DNA of 64,000 bases from Lacihabitans sp. CCS-44 (GCF_024343735.1 NZ_RJUE01000004.1:62001-126000); one strand, 5' to 3'. Shown: positions 53,970-63,059, counted from the first letter of the stretch. The notes: generated by a model from the sequence alone, not told the origin. Translations and numbers: made by a program.

Positions 53970-54203
53970 TTATTTTTTTAGTAAGGCATAAAATTCAACC
54001 ATGAAACCTACAAAAGCTACGATAGGCCCAAGAGTTATACCGAAAAACCCAAATCCGAATTCTTCTTTATCCAATGTCATGATAATAAAGCCAGCAACTA
54101 TTAAAGCTACACCCGCTAACATGATGGTGTAATTTCCTTTCTTAAAAGGCAAATCTGATGCTGATCCTTCAGCTGTTTCTTTTAAATCTTTAGTGTTTTT
54201 CAT
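53970..54203 (-). CDS. DUF3098 family small membrane protein
   Basis: A 77-residue protein with two hydrophobic helices (ITMLAGVALIVAGFIIM-like and TLGPIVAFVGFMVEFYALL). The TDKEEFGFGFFGITLGP loop is the DUF3098 hallmark, a family confined to Bacteroidota and typically located between ftsX and uppP, as here. Role unknown; a link to cell-division envelope work is inferred from its place. Confidence 0.9.
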   Translation of the reverse strand: MKNTKDLKETAEGSASDLPFKKGNYTIMLAGVALIVAGFIIMTLDKEEFGFGFFGITLGPIVAFVGFMVEFYALLKK

Positions 54204-54207
54204 TATT

Positions 54208-55086
54208 TCAATATAATTTATCTAAATCCATTTTATGGTACCTTACGATAGATTGAAAGGTACTGAGAACTCCGATTGTTGGTCCGAGAATTAAAAGTAT
54301 TACAAATAAAAATGTAATAGCGGTGTTGTTTTGAATAAGATTCAAACCGTCGATTTGTGAAGTAGAAACGTATTTGGTTAAAAAAATAAGAACAGTACTA
54401 ATTACGCTTGCAATAAGTCCTTGAAAGAAACCTTTTACCAAAAATGGCCTTTGGATAAATAAATCAGTGGCTCCTACCAATTGCATTGTTCTAATTATAA
54501 ATCTCTGAGAATACAGGGCCAATTTGATTGTGTTATTTATCAATAATAGCGTTGCTACAAAAAATATCACTACAATTAGAGCCAATACTTTATAAACTTT
54601 ATTGACGTTTGTTATAATGCCTTTTAGAAAGTCTTTTGCATATTCCACTTCAAAAACACCCGATATTTTTTGAATTTCCGCTTTGATGTATTTTAGCTTC
54701 TCTTCTGTAATGTTTTCTTCTTTTAGCCTGATACTAAATGCATCTCTAAAAGGATTATCACCCAAAACATCTTTGAAGTCTTCTTTGGTGTCTTTGTAAA
54801 ATATTTCCGCAGCTTGTTCTTTCGATGTTAATTTAATTTCTGGTTTTCCGTTTTTTATTTCCGCAAAACCCATATTGGCAATTTTACTTGAAATAGCATC
54901 CAAATCTTTTTTTTCTAAGTCTCTTTCCAGATAAACTTGAATCTCTATATTCTGCTTTACGTATTTTATCAATTCCTTTGAAGAAATGGCAATCCAACCG
55001 CAAAATCCGATTAAAAACAAAGCAACACTCAAACTTATTGTTATAAGAATGCCTGGATAACTGCCTAATTTTTTGTTAAAACTCAT
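54208..55086 (-). CDS. ftsX: cell division ABC permease FtsX
   Basis: A 292-residue protein with one N-terminal helix, an extracellular domain of about 130 residues (LERDLEKKDLDAI and EVEYAKDF) and three C-terminal helices, matching FtsX. FtsEX signals to peptidoglycan hydrolases at the septum. The ATPase ftsE is not adjacent here but lies about 6.5 kb away (61.6-62.2 kb), an arrangement common in Bacteroidota. First gene of the ftsX-DUF3098-uppP-truB-ribF operon. A TATCTTTG -7-like box is at 55110-55117 (minus). Confidence 0.93.
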   Translation of the reverse strand: MSFNKKLGSYPGILITISLSVALFLIGFCGWIAISSKELIKYVKQNIEIQVYLERDLEKKDLDAISSKIANMGFAEIKNGKPEIKLTSKEQAAEIFYKDTKEDFKDVLGDNPFRDAFSIRLKEENITEEKLKYIKAEIQKISGVFEVEYAKDFLKGIITNVNKVYKVLALIVVIFFVATLLLINNTIKLALYSQRFIIRTMQLVGATDLFIQRPFLVKGFFQGLIASVISTVLIFLTKYVSTSQIDGLNLIQNNTAITFLFVILLILGPTIGVLSTFQSIVRYHKMDLDKLY

Positions 55087-55173
55087 TTTCTGTTCGGATA
55101 GCTAAAGTACAAAGATAAATAATTATTTAGGATTGGTATTTTAAGGGAATTGATTTTAAGTTTTTTTAAACAT

Positions 55174-56034
55174 TTATTCACCTTTTTTAGCCAATTCTTT
55201 CAAAGCATTCCATTCTGCTATCATTTCAGGCATGTTTTGCTCAATAATTTCCTCAACGGTTTTCGTTATATAATCAAGACTATGACTCTCATCAAAATAT
55301 ATAGGCTTCTTGAATTTTACAGTAAGAAGCGTATTTCGTCTTTTATATTTTAAGCCAGTTTTATTGAAAGCCCTTCTGAAACCATTAATTACAACTGGGA
55401 CCACAACCGGCCTATTAGATAATATAATATGTGAGGTGCCTTTTCTAACTGGAGCATAGGGACTTGTAGTTCCTTGCGGAAAACTGATTACCCACCCAGA
55501 TTTTAGTCCTTTGGTAACATTGTCTCCTGCCGAAGTGTCAACTTCTCGTTTTACATTGACACCTTCTGCTCTCCAGCTCCTTTCTACCAAAATAGCACCC
55601 GCAAGACTAAAAAGTTTAGGTATTAGGCCAGACTTCATGGTTTCTTTGGCAGCTACATAGTAAATCGTGGCCCTAGGAGAAAAAAGATAAATAGGCATAA
55701 GTTTTTTGCCAAATCCCCATTTTAGGTTACAAAAAATATGGTAAAAGGAAATTACGTCAGCGAAATAGGTTTGGTGATTTGAAATAAAAAATACATTGGT
55801 ATTTGGAAGGTCTTTTAGGTGTTCTAAACCTTCAATTTTTAATTTATTTGCAATGGCTATTCTCCAATAAGTTGGCCATCCAGCTATAAATACGACTATT
55901 CTTTTCAATACCATCCAATTGCCAAAAGGATCTTTTTGAAACAAACCCAAGATGTCAAAATATGATAATGTTTTTAACAAAGGGTTTGATGTTTCAGCGG
56001 GTATTGGTAAGAAGTTCTTAAGTATTTTTAGCAT
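55174..56034 (-). CDS. PlsC-like lysophospholipid acyltransferase, variant motifs
   Basis: A 286-residue protein with an amphipathic N-terminal part, then SNHQTYFADV, which corresponds to the NHxxxxD acyltransferase catalytic motif but with five residues between His and Asp. FPQGTTSP replaces the FPEGTR motif, losing the Glu. VVPVVINGF is the late PlsC strand. It probably acylates a glycerol- or ornithine-type lipid precursor at the inner membrane; the motif changes may mark a Bacteroidota-specific subfamily. Stands alone in an 87-base flanked position upstream of ftsX. Confidence 0.8.
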   Translation of the reverse strand: MLKILKNFLPIPAETSNPLLKTLSYFDILGLFQKDPFGNWMVLKRIVVFIAGWPTYWRIAIANKLKIEGLEHLKDLPNTNVFFISNHQTYFADVISFYHIFCNLKWGFGKKLMPIYLFSPRATIYYVAAKETMKSGLIPKLFSLAGAILVERSWRAEGVNVKREVDTSAGDNVTKGLKSGWVISFPQGTTSPYAPVRKGTSHIILSNRPVVVPVVINGFRRAFNKTGLKYKRRNTLLTVKFKKPIYFDESHSLDYITKTVEEIIEQNMPEMIAEWNALKELAKKGE

Positions 56035-56075
56035 TTAGATTAATTTTATGAGCCGAATTCGTGAATAAATTCTAA

Positions 56076-56660
56076 TTAATTCCGCTTATCTATTTCATCT
56101 CTAATTTTTGCTGCTTTTTCATATTCTTCATTCTTGATTGCATCGTCCAGCATTTTCTTTAACTCGTCAGAATTTAACGACATCAAATCAGAGCTAGACT
56201 TAACCTTAATATTTTTCGGAGAAGTCTTCTTGGCTTCTTGGCCTCCAAGGTCATCTGCACTTATTCCAGCTTCATTAAGTACACTTTCTGTAGTAAATAT
56301 AGCCGCATTAAATCTCAAAGCAATTGCGATAGCATCTGATGGCCTGGCATCAATATTTTTTTGTCTAATGCCGTCTGTACAGATAATTTTGGAATAAAAA
56401 ACGCCCTCTGAAATATCTGAAATATGAATTTCTTCCACAGAAAAGTCAAATGATTTAGAGAAAGATTTGAAAAGGTCATGAGTCAATGGCCTAGTCGGAG
56501 TGATTTTTTCCATTTCTATGGCTATAGCTTGGGCCTCAAACATACCTATGATGATTGGCAATCTACGATCTCCGTTAGATTCAGTAAGAATCAATGTAAA
56601 CGAACCCGCCTGAAGTTGGCTGGGCGATAAGTCTAATATTTCTAATTTTATTTTATCCAC
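56076..56660 (-). CDS. bifunctional nuclease family protein (DUF151) with UVR motif
   Basis: A 194-residue protein. Residues 1-135 match DUF151 (LPIIIGMFEAQAIAIEM; RPSDAIAIALR), a family described in plants and bacteria as having DNase/RNase activity. The C-terminus has the UvrB/UvrC-type coiled-coil motif (LKKMLDDAIKNEEYEKAAKIRDEI), suggesting contact with a UvrBC or Clp-type partner. It is widespread in Bacteroidota; the physiological role is unproven. Neighbours are an acyltransferase and TIGR02757. Confidence 0.9.
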   Translation of the reverse strand: MDKIKLEILDLSPSQLQAGSFTLILTESNGDRRLPIIIGMFEAQAIAIEMEKITPTRPLTHDLFKSFSKSFDFSVEEIHISDISEGVFYSKIICTDGIRQKNIDARPSDAIAIALRFNAAIFTTESVLNEAGISADDLGGQEAKKTSPKNIKVKSSSDLMSLNSDELKKMLDDAIKNEEYEKAAKIRDEIDKRN

Positions 56661-56721
56661 GATACAAATATACTCTCCTTTGATGTATTAAAAAGAATGT
56701 TTTTATAGAAAAATATCTTTT

Positions 56722-57507
56722 TCAGGTCCCAAAATACTTTTCGATTCCCATTCCAAACAGGGCAAAATCATATTTCGTTGGATCCTCTGGATCGAGAATC
56801 TTCAAAGTTTTGGTTATTTCTTCAGCCATTTTCCAATCTGCTTTTGGCCTAGAAGTTAGGTTTAGTTTTCGGGCTATATTTTCTACATGAACATCACATG
56901 GAATTATCAGTTGATGAGGTAAAATGTTCTTCCAAATGCCGAAATCTACCCCTTTGTTATCGTGTCTGACCATCCATCTCAAATACATGTTTATTCGTTT
57001 ACAAGCACTATTTGAAATTGGACTAGAAATATGTTTTTGGGTTCTTTTTGGATAGTTTTCCAATGAGAAAAAGTATTCTTTAAAATGAATTAGATTTAAT
57101 TTTAAATTTTCAGGCTTTCTGTTTTCAATCAAAAAGGCTGATTCTAATGAGGTATTTTTGGCGTAGTGGGTTTTGAAAAACTCTATGAAGTACATTAAAT
57201 CAATAAAGTTGAAAGTTCGGTGGGCAAAGTTTTCTAATTTTTTCAATTCATTCGCACTAGCATTTTTAACGAATTGGTAGGGAGAATTATCCATGTTTTC
57301 AAGTAATTCTTTACACTTATTAATTATAGTTTTGCGTTGACCCCAAGCCAAAATTGCGGCAAAAAAACCTGAAATTTCAATGTCTTGCTTTTCAGAATAT
57401 AGATGAGGTATACATATAGGATCCGTAGATATAAAATCTAAATTATTGAATTTCAGATATTTCGCATTTAAAATATCAATTACCTCTGTTGGGATAACTT
57501 CAGGCAT
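56722..57507 (-). CDS. TIGR02757 family protein
   Basis: A 261-residue protein with ISGFFAAILAWGQRKTIINK, RTFNFIDLMYFIEF and CKRINMYLRWMVRHD, DPCDVHVEN-like IPCDVHVENIARKL. These are the conserved blocks of TIGR02757 (DUF2400), almost limited to Bacteroidota and related phyla. The helical DNA-glycosylase-like fold (HhH-GPD style) has been suggested for the family, and the conserved Asp after HVEN-like motif fits this, but no activity is established. Starts five bases from the LysM gene end. Confidence 0.9.
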   Translation of the reverse strand: MPEVIPTEVIDILNAKYLKFNNLDFISTDPICIPHLYSEKQDIEISGFFAAILAWGQRKTIINKCKELLENMDNSPYQFVKNASANELKKLENFAHRTFNFIDLMYFIEFFKTHYAKNTSLESAFLIENRKPENLKLNLIHFKEYFFSLENYPKRTQKHISSPISNSACKRINMYLRWMVRHDNKGVDFGIWKNILPHQLIIPCDVHVENIARKLNLTSRPKADWKMAEEITKTLKILDPEDPTKYDFALFGMGIEKYFGT

Positions 57508-57511
57508 ATTG

Positions 57512-58390
57512 TTATTTTACAGCTGACGATTTCTTTTTAGAAGGAACATAGTATTCTACCGTAGCTCTCATTTTTGAGTCTTTAGGTCTTAGTTTGTAAA
57601 AAGCATATGGCGATAGTTTTATCATTACATTTTCATCGTGGCCTTTCTCGCTTAAGTTTGCTACAACCTTTGCGATAATTGAAATTCCAGTGGCCTCATT
57701 AGTTACTTTAATATTACTACCAACTTTCGCATTTCTGTGTAAAGCTAGATATTTTGTTGTTCTATTACTTGTGTTTATGACTTCTGCTATTCCTGCTTCT
57801 GCCACTTTTACGCCTAAAGGAGCAAGAACTAATTCTGGCTCGGTTTTCTTTTCTAAATCTTCAATAATTTTTTCAATATCAGTTTTATCGATCAGAAGTT
57901 TTTTCCCAACTTTAATTTTGTTGTCACTAATATCGTTGGCCTCTACAAGGTAAGAAATATCTAAATCGTATAGTTTTGAAATAGAAAATATTGTCTCACC
58001 TGCTTTAATGTCATGGAATTTGGATTTCGGCGTTTTTTCTTTAGGAAGAACTTTAGCCTTGGTAGAGTTGGTACTAGACCATGCTTTTTTTCTTATAGCC
58101 CAATATGCGGCTCCACTTACGTGCTTTCCGTTTTTTATCATCGGAAACTTTAATGTTTGTCCTACTTTTATTCCTACATCAGTCTTTAAAGTTGGATTTA
58201 TACTTGAAACTTCCGCTACACTGCAATTATACTTATTTACCAAGCTATATAAAGTTTGGCCGGGTTCTACCTTATGTAATATGTAAACAATGTTGTTGAT
58301 TATCTCAGTATTTAAAGAGTCTTTAGGTGGTATTTGTGAAAAAACCAAAAGAGGGAAACTTGTGATTAGGAAAAATGCTAAAACTTTCAT
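57512..58390 (-). CDS. LysM-domain envelope protein
   Basis: A 292-residue exported protein: signal peptide (about 19 residues), a first LysM (VEPGQTLYSLVNKYNCSV), a Lys-rich linker with repeated ALPK/KTPK, a second LysM (IKAGETIFSISKLYDLDI), then a C-terminal domain with STKYLALHRNAKVGSNIKV, resembling a RlpA/SH3-like beta fold. It probably binds peptidoglycan. A TATTTTTG -7-like box lies at 58416-58423 on the minus strand. First gene of a two-gene run with TIGR02757. Confidence 0.88.
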   Translation of the reverse strand: MKVLAFFLITSFPLLVFSQIPPKDSLNTEIINNIVYILHKVEPGQTLYSLVNKYNCSVAEVSSINPTLKTDVGIKVGQTLKFPMIKNGKHVSGAAYWAIRKKAWSSTNSTKAKVLPKEKTPKSKFHDIKAGETIFSISKLYDLDISYLVEANDISDNKIKVGKKLLIDKTDIEKIIEDLEKKTEPELVLAPLGVKVAEAGIAEVINTSNRTTKYLALHRNAKVGSNIKVTNEATGISIIAKVVANLSEKGHDENVMIKLSPYAFYKLRPKDSKMRATVEYYVPSKKKSSAVK

Positions 58391-58505
58391 TATGGATTAA
58401 AAGGAAATTAATCAGCAAAAATACGTTTTAATGGTATAAGTGCATAATTTTTTTTTATTCTTAATAAATACACTATTTTATTTTAGTTTTGTGTTTCTAA
58501 AACTT

Positions 58506-59261
58506 ATGGCATTGAAAATTCTCGGTATCATTCCCGCTCGCTACTCATCTTCTCGATTTCCTGCAAAATTATTGAAAACAATTAACGGAAAATCGATACT
58601 TCAAATGGTATATGAACAATGCGAAAAAACTAAAAGCTTAAGCAAAATTGTTGTTGCAACAGACCACGAAGCTATCTTTCAGCATGTTGAAGGATTTCAT
58701 GGGGAGGTATTGATGACCAATACTAATCATGAAAGTGGTACAGACAGGTGTGCTGAAGCCTTGAAGCTTTGTGGTGGAAACAGTTCGTTTGATTATGTTG
58801 TAAATATCCAGGGAGATGAGCCCCTGATAGACCCAAATACGATAGATAGTTTATGCTCTGTTTTGGATGACAAAATAGAAATAGCTACGGCATGCTTTCC
58901 AATTGGAAAAATGGAAGATTTGTTGAGTCCAAATATTGTAAAAGTTGTAATAGGAGAGCGATTACAAGCATTATATTTTAGTCGCTCCCCAATTCCACAT
59001 ATCAGAGATGAAAAGTTGGATAGGTGGCTTCAGAAAAATACTTTTTATAAGCATCTCGGAATATATGCGTACCGAGTTGATATTTTAGAAAAGCTAGTGA
59101 AATTTCCAGTCTCAAAACTGGAATCTCAAGAAAGATTGGAGCAATTAAGATGGCTATCTAATGGATTTAAAATAAACATGGTAGAGGCTGCAAGCGAAGG
59201 TTTTGGAATTGATACTGAGCAAGATTTCGAGCGTCTGAAGCAATTTTTAGATAAAAAATAG
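58506..59261 (+). CDS. kdsB: 3-deoxy-manno-octulosonate cytidylyltransferase
   Basis: A 251-residue enzyme with IIPARYSSSRFPAKLL (CTP-binding), NIQGDEPLIDP and SQERLEQLRWL. It activates Kdo as CMP-Kdo for lipid A core, showing that the cell makes Kdo-containing LPS. I use ATG 58506: an upstream ATG at 58440 is in frame, but the candidate -7 box TAGTTTTG (58484-58491) would then lie inside the gene, and the added residues are hydrophobic and unlike KdsB. Confidence 0.94.
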   Translation: MALKILGIIPARYSSSRFPAKLLKTINGKSILQMVYEQCEKTKSLSKIVVATDHEAIFQHVEGFHGEVLMTNTNHESGTDRCAEALKLCGGNSSFDYVVNIQGDEPLIDPNTIDSLCSVLDDKIEIATACFPIGKMEDLLSPNIVKVVIGERLQALYFSRSPIPHIRDEKLDRWLQKNTFYKHLGIYAYRVDILEKLVKFPVSKLESQERLEQLRWLSNGFKINMVEAASEGFGIDTEQDFERLKQFLDKK

Positions 59262-59297
59262 CGTATTGAAGTATATAACATTAAAATAAACCAATTT

Positions 59298-60863
59298 ATG
59301 CAACGATTCACTATTCTTTGGGCTGACGACGAAATAGAGCTTCTTAAACCATATATAGTTTTTCTTGAAAATAAAGGGTACGATGTGACGCCAGTTCCTA
59401 GTGGTGCTGATGCCCTAGATCTTGTTGAAAAATATAATTTTGATTTGATTTTTTTAGATGAAATGATGGCTGGAATGACCGGTTTGGATACTTTGGTACA
59501 AATCAAGAAAATAAAACCAAGTATTCCTGTGGTGATGATAACAAAGTCTGAAGAAGAGCGTATAATGGAAGAAGCGATTGGCTCGAAAATAGCCGATTAT
59601 TTAATAAAGCCAATCAATCCAAATCAAATACTACTGTCGGCCAAAAAACTTCTTGAAAACAAAAGGTTGGTTTCAGAGAAAACAAATTCAAGTTATATGC
59701 AAGATTTCAGGCAGCTGAGCATGCAATATAATGATGAGTTAGACTTTAATGAATGGTCGGAGATTTATAAGAAGTTAGTATTTTGGGAGTTAGAAATTGA
59801 TCGTTCCTCGGATAAATCCATGGAAGAGGTTTTTCAAATGCAAAAAGCAGAAGCAAATGCTCGTTTTGCAGATTTTATAGAAGATAATTATTCAAGTTGG
59901 ATGACTGACCCTAACGTCAAAAAGCCAGTAATGTCGCACAATCTTTTGAAAACCAAGGTTTTTCCGCTTTTGAATGGAGATTCTCCTTTGTTTTTTATAT
60001 TGATAGATAATTTCAGGCTTGATCAATGGAAGATCATGGAAGATATAATCGGTGAGTTTTTTACAATAGAATCAGACGAAACTTATTTTTCTATCCTGCC
60101 TACAGCAACCTCTTATGCTAGAAATTCAATTTTTGCTGGGCTTACACCTCTTGAAATGTCGAAGATGCATGCGGATATTTGGGTAAATGATGAGGGAGAT
60201 AATGAAGATGGATTGAATAAAAACGAAGATGAGTTTTTGAGAAGACAGCTGAAAAAGAATAATTTACAACATAAATTTTCCTATCATAAAATATTAAATA
60301 ACGGACAAGCAAAGTCTTTGGTTGATAATTTCAACAATCTCTTGAAAGACGATCTGGTAGTGGTAGTTTACAACTTTATAGATATGCTATCACACGCAAG
60401 GACCGATATGGCGGTTATAAAAGAATTAGCTCCTGACGAAGCCGCATACAGGTCCATTACTAAATCTTGGATTATGCACTCTCCAATGTTGGATTTTCTG
60501 AAATTAATAGCATCCAAAAATGGCAGGTTAGTTATAACCACTGACCACGGAATGGTAAAAGTTAAAAATGCCAAAAGGATTGTGGGAGACAGAAATGTAA
60601 ATACCAACTTGAGATATAAGCAGGGGAGAAATCTCAACTTAGATGATAAGAGAGATTTTGTTATAGAAGTTAGAAAGCCAGAGACTTATAAGTTGCCAAG
60701 TCCAAATTTATCGACTTCTTACTTCTTTACCACATGTGATTATTTCTTTGCTTATCCCAACAATTACAATCATTATGTAAGTCACTACAAGGATACCTTT
60801 CAGCACGGTGGAGTTTCGTTAGAAGAAGTAATTATTCCTTTTGCAGTGTTGAAGGCCAAATAA
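59298..60863 (+). CDS. porX: PorX-type response regulator with PglZ-like alkaline phosphatase domain
   Basis: A 521-residue protein. Receiver domain at 1-120: WADDE (Asp10/Asp11), phospho-acceptor Asp54 in IFLDEMM, Thr82/Lys83 and Lys104. An alpha-helical linker leads to a PglZ/alkaline-phosphatase-superfamily domain (about 210-521) with LIDNFRLDQWK, TSYARNSIF, FIDMLSH and TTDHGMV, containing conserved metal-binding Asp/His residues. PorX with histidine kinase PorY controls the type IX secretion system and in Porphyromonas binds oligonucleotides. PorY is not in the window. Confidence 0.94.
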   Translation: MQRFTILWADDEIELLKPYIVFLENKGYDVTPVPSGADALDLVEKYNFDLIFLDEMMAGMTGLDTLVQIKKIKPSIPVVMITKSEEERIMEEAIGSKIADYLIKPINPNQILLSAKKLLENKRLVSEKTNSSYMQDFRQLSMQYNDELDFNEWSEIYKKLVFWELEIDRSSDKSMEEVFQMQKAEANARFADFIEDNYSSWMTDPNVKKPVMSHNLLKTKVFPLLNGDSPLFFILIDNFRLDQWKIMEDIIGEFFTIESDETYFSILPTATSYARNSIFAGLTPLEMSKMHADIWVNDEGDNEDGLNKNEDEFLRRQLKKNNLQHKFSYHKILNNGQAKSLVDNFNNLLKDDLVVVVYNFIDMLSHARTDMAVIKELAPDEAAYRSITKSWIMHSPMLDFLKLIASKNGRLVITTDHGMVKVKNAKRIVGDRNVNTNLRYKQGRNLNLDDKRDFVIEVRKPETYKLPSPNLSTSYFFTTCDYFFAYPNNYNHYVSHYKDTFQHGGVSLEEVIIPFAVLKAK

Positions 60864-60865
60864 TC

Positions 60866-61570
60866 ATGAGGAAAGTTTTAATTCTCTTGTTGTTGTCTAT
60901 AAAAGGTTTTGCTCAAGAAGAGCCCAAGGATGTTATTTATAGAGGTTTTTATAATATTTCCTTTTATTTTCAGAGCCCAATTGGGCAATTTAAGAAAGCG
61001 ATCGCGTCAGATTTTTCCAAAGAGAACAATTCAGGTATATCATTTTCTTATTTAACCAATCCGAGGAAAAAAGCAGGAGAATTGAGTACAATTCTTTTAG
61101 GTGGAGAATTAGGGATTTCTGGGAACAAACAAAATTCGTTTTTCTTACCACCACCACAAGGTGATTTTTATATGACTCATCGCCAAGTTTGGACTATTTT
61201 GAAATTTAGGTATTTGCCGAATTTAGCCAAAAAAAAAGTAGTTCCTTATCTGGATGGAGGCCTTGGACCTAAGTTTTATTTTTCTAGAATGATGGAGAAT
61301 GCAGGAGAGGATGAAGTTTATAAAGTTTACGGATCTTCAGCAAAGACTATAAGCTATTATCTTGAATTAGGTAGTAGTATTAAAATATCAGGTCAAAAGC
61401 GACCATTTACTTATTTGGATTTTGGATTGGGTTATACACAATCTAATTCTGTCAAAATTATCGATAGAGATAGGGTAGGATTTACAACTGATTATGAAGT
61501 CATTGAAGCCAAAAAATCTGTAAAGCCAAAGAGTGTATATTTCAAAGTGGGTATCACGAGTTACCTGTGA
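60866..61570 (+). CDS. predicted outer-membrane beta-barrel protein
   Basis: A 234-residue protein with a signal peptide (SIKGFAQ, about 17 residues) and alternating amphipathic strands (YNISFYFQSP, YFILGGELGISG-like, YLDGGLGPKFYFS, YLELGSSIKIS, VYFKVGITSYL) ending in a C-terminal aromatic-near strand, as for small barrels. The DGGLGPKFYF block resembles PorT/OmpW-like barrels. It starts two bases after porX and is probably cotranscribed with it. Its 3' end overlaps the convergent ftsE by 17 bases. Function unknown. Confidence 0.72.
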   Translation: MRKVLILLLLSIKGFAQEEPKDVIYRGFYNISFYFQSPIGQFKKAIASDFSKENNSGISFSYLTNPRKKAGELSTILLGGELGISGNKQNSFFLPPPQGDFYMTHRQVWTILKFRYLPNLAKKKVVPYLDGGLGPKFYFSRMMENAGEDEVYKVYGSSAKTISYYLELGSSIKISGQKRPFTYLDFGLGYTQSNSVKIIDRDRVGFTTDYEVIEAKKSVKPKSVYFKVGITSYL

Positions 61571-62237
61571 GGTCATTAATGATTCCGCTATCGCAGTATA
61601 ATGTTCTCCTCGGAAACCTTTCGATTAAATCAAGTTCATGTGTCGCCATTAATACAGCAGTATCCGAAACTTCATTTATTTTGAAAAACAATTTCAAAAT
61701 TTCAATAGATTTCTCTGGATCTAAATTTCCTGTTGGTTCGTCAGCGAGTAGAATCTCGGGGTGATTAAGCAAAGCCCTGCCAATGGCAATTCTTTGTTGC
61801 TCGCCTCCAGAAAGCTGGTGAGGCATTTTTTTCAAAACATCTGGTAGTCCAACCAATTCTAGGACTTCATCTATTCTCTCGTCAATCTTTGTTTTGTTCA
61901 GCCAACCCATAGCCTCCATAAAAAATCTTAGATTTTGGAGTATATTTCTATCGGGCAATAGTTGGAAATCTTGAAAAATGATTCCGATTTTCCTTCTTAA
62001 ATAGGGAATTTCCTTATATTTAATATTTTCAAGCTTAAATCCAGCCACTGTGCAGCTTCCCTTTTCAAGCCAGAGGTCAGCATACAAAGTTTTAAGCAAC
62101 GAACTCTTGCCGCTGCCCGTTTTTCCTATAAGATAAACAAACTCTCCTTTGTTTATGGAGAAGTTTACGTCAGAAAGTATGAGATTATCTTTCTGATAAA
62201 TATATGCATTAGAAAGAGAAATTACGGCTTCGTTCAT
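61554..62237 (-). CDS. ftsE: cell division ATP-binding protein FtsE
   Basis: A 227-residue ABC ATPase with GKTGSGKSS (Walker A), QLSGGEQQRIAIGRAL (signature) and EILLADEPTGNLD (Walker B) and the MATHELDL switch. LRRKIGIIFQDFQLLPDRNILQNL is typical of FtsE and related MacB/LolD ATPases. FtsX is about 6.5 kb away. It follows the fsa terminator. FtsE versus LolD cannot be settled fully; absence of a LolC/E partner supports FtsE. Confidence 0.85.
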   Translation of the reverse strand: MNEAVISLSNAYIYQKDNLILSDVNFSINKGEFVYLIGKTGSGKSSLLKTLYADLWLEKGSCTVAGFKLENIKYKEIPYLRRKIGIIFQDFQLLPDRNILQNLRFFMEAMGWLNKTKIDERIDEVLELVGLPDVLKKMPHQLSGGEQQRIAIGRALLNHPEILLADEPTGNLDPEKSIEILKLFFKINEVSDTAVLMATHELDLIERFPRRTLYCDSGIINDLTGNS

Positions 62238-62244
62238 TGTAGAT

Positions 62245-62273
62245 AAAAAAAAGGCGGAAAAAACTTTCCGCCT
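62245..62273 (-). terminator. intrinsic terminator of the transaldolase-family gene
   Basis: On the minus strand AGGCGGAAA-GTTT-TTTCCGCCT forms a perfect 9-base stem followed by seven or eight T residues, 11 bases after the aldolase stop. Confidence 0.92.
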
Positions 62274-62283
62274 AAATTAAATA

Positions 62284-62940
62284 TTATTTGTTAACCTTGG
62301 CGTGATCCGATAAGAATTTTGCAAGGCCACTATCTGTCAATGGATGATTTAAAAGGGCTAATATAGCTGAAAGAGGTCCAGTCATTACATCAGCTCCAAT
62401 TTTGGCACAACCCAAAATATGCATTGGATGTCTTACAGAGGCAGCTAATATTTGTGTTTCATATCCGTAGTTGTCGTATATTGTTCTGATTTCTTCGATC
62501 AAGGCAAGTCCATCAGTGCTGATATCGTCCAATCTACCCACAAAAGGTGAAACATAAGTAGCACCAGCTTTTGCAGCCAAAAGTGCTTGGCCAGCAGAAA
62601 ATACTAAAGTACAGTTTGTTCTTATTCCTCTTTCCGAAAAAAATTTGATTGCTTTTATACCGTCTTTAATCATCGGTATTTTTACAACTATCTGATCATC
62701 AATTTTTACCAATTCTTCACCCTCACGAATCATGCCTTCGTAGTCAGTAGAGATAACCTCAGCACTTACATCGCCGTCTACAATTTCGCAGATAGCTTTG
62801 TAGTGTTTTCTTACGTTTTCTTCTCCGCCAATACCTTCTTTTGCCATAAGTGAAGGGTTGGTGGTTACTCCGTCCAAAATACCTAAATCCTGAGCCTCTT
62901 TGATTTCTGAAAGGCTTGCCGTGTCAATAAAAAACTTCAT
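62284..62940 (-). CDS. transaldolase-family protein (fructose-6-phosphate aldolase-like)
   Basis: A 218-residue TIM barrel of the short transaldolase/FSA subgroup. [28 protein letters not shown] is the N-terminal signature, VVKIPM contains the Schiff-base lysine, and [23 protein letters not shown] the conserved barrel strands. It may act as transaldolase (sedoheptulose-7-P with G3P) or cleave fructose-6-P. Because family members of this size are annotated either way, the reaction is not settled. It lies downstream of the SRP RNA on the same strand. Confidence 0.9.
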   Translation of the reverse strand: MKFFIDTASLSEIKEAQDLGILDGVTTNPSLMAKEGIGGEENVRKHYKAICEIVDGDVSAEVISTDYEGMIREGEELVKIDDQIVVKIPMIKDGIKAIKFFSERGIRTNCTLVFSAGQALLAAKAGATYVSPFVGRLDDISTDGLALIEEIRTIYDNYGYETQILAASVRHPMHILGCAKIGADVMTGPLSAILALLNHPLTDSGLAKFLSDHAKVNK

Positions 62941-62977
62941 GATATTATATTTGATTGAAAAAACGAAGAAAAAAAAA

Positions 62978-63057
62978 TGGCAAATTCACCGCTACAACCA
63001 CCTACCCTTGCTACCTTCCGGTCCTGGGGGATTCAGCAGGAGCTGGTAATTTGCCGT
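62978..63057 (-). ncRNA. ffs: signal recognition particle RNA, small bacterial type
   Basis: On the minus strand the transcript has the conserved SRP domain IV core CAGGACCGGAAGGTAGCA, with flanking stem strands CTCCTGCTGAAT and GGGTAGGTGGTTGTAG and closing helix ACGGCAAATT/AATTTGCC. This is a short, about 80-base hairpin RNA like E. coli 4.5S RNA, which binds Ffh for cotranslational membrane targeting. It ends at a T-run (62971-62977 reading minus) that can serve as terminator. A 60-codon open frame over it on the plus strand is not a gene. Confidence 0.94.
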
Positions 63058-63059
63058 CA

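Noticed and set aside
58440-58505. N-terminal extension of KdsB
   Set aside because: The extra 22 residues are hydrophobic and precede the highly conserved IIPARYSSSRFP; a promoter box lies within them.
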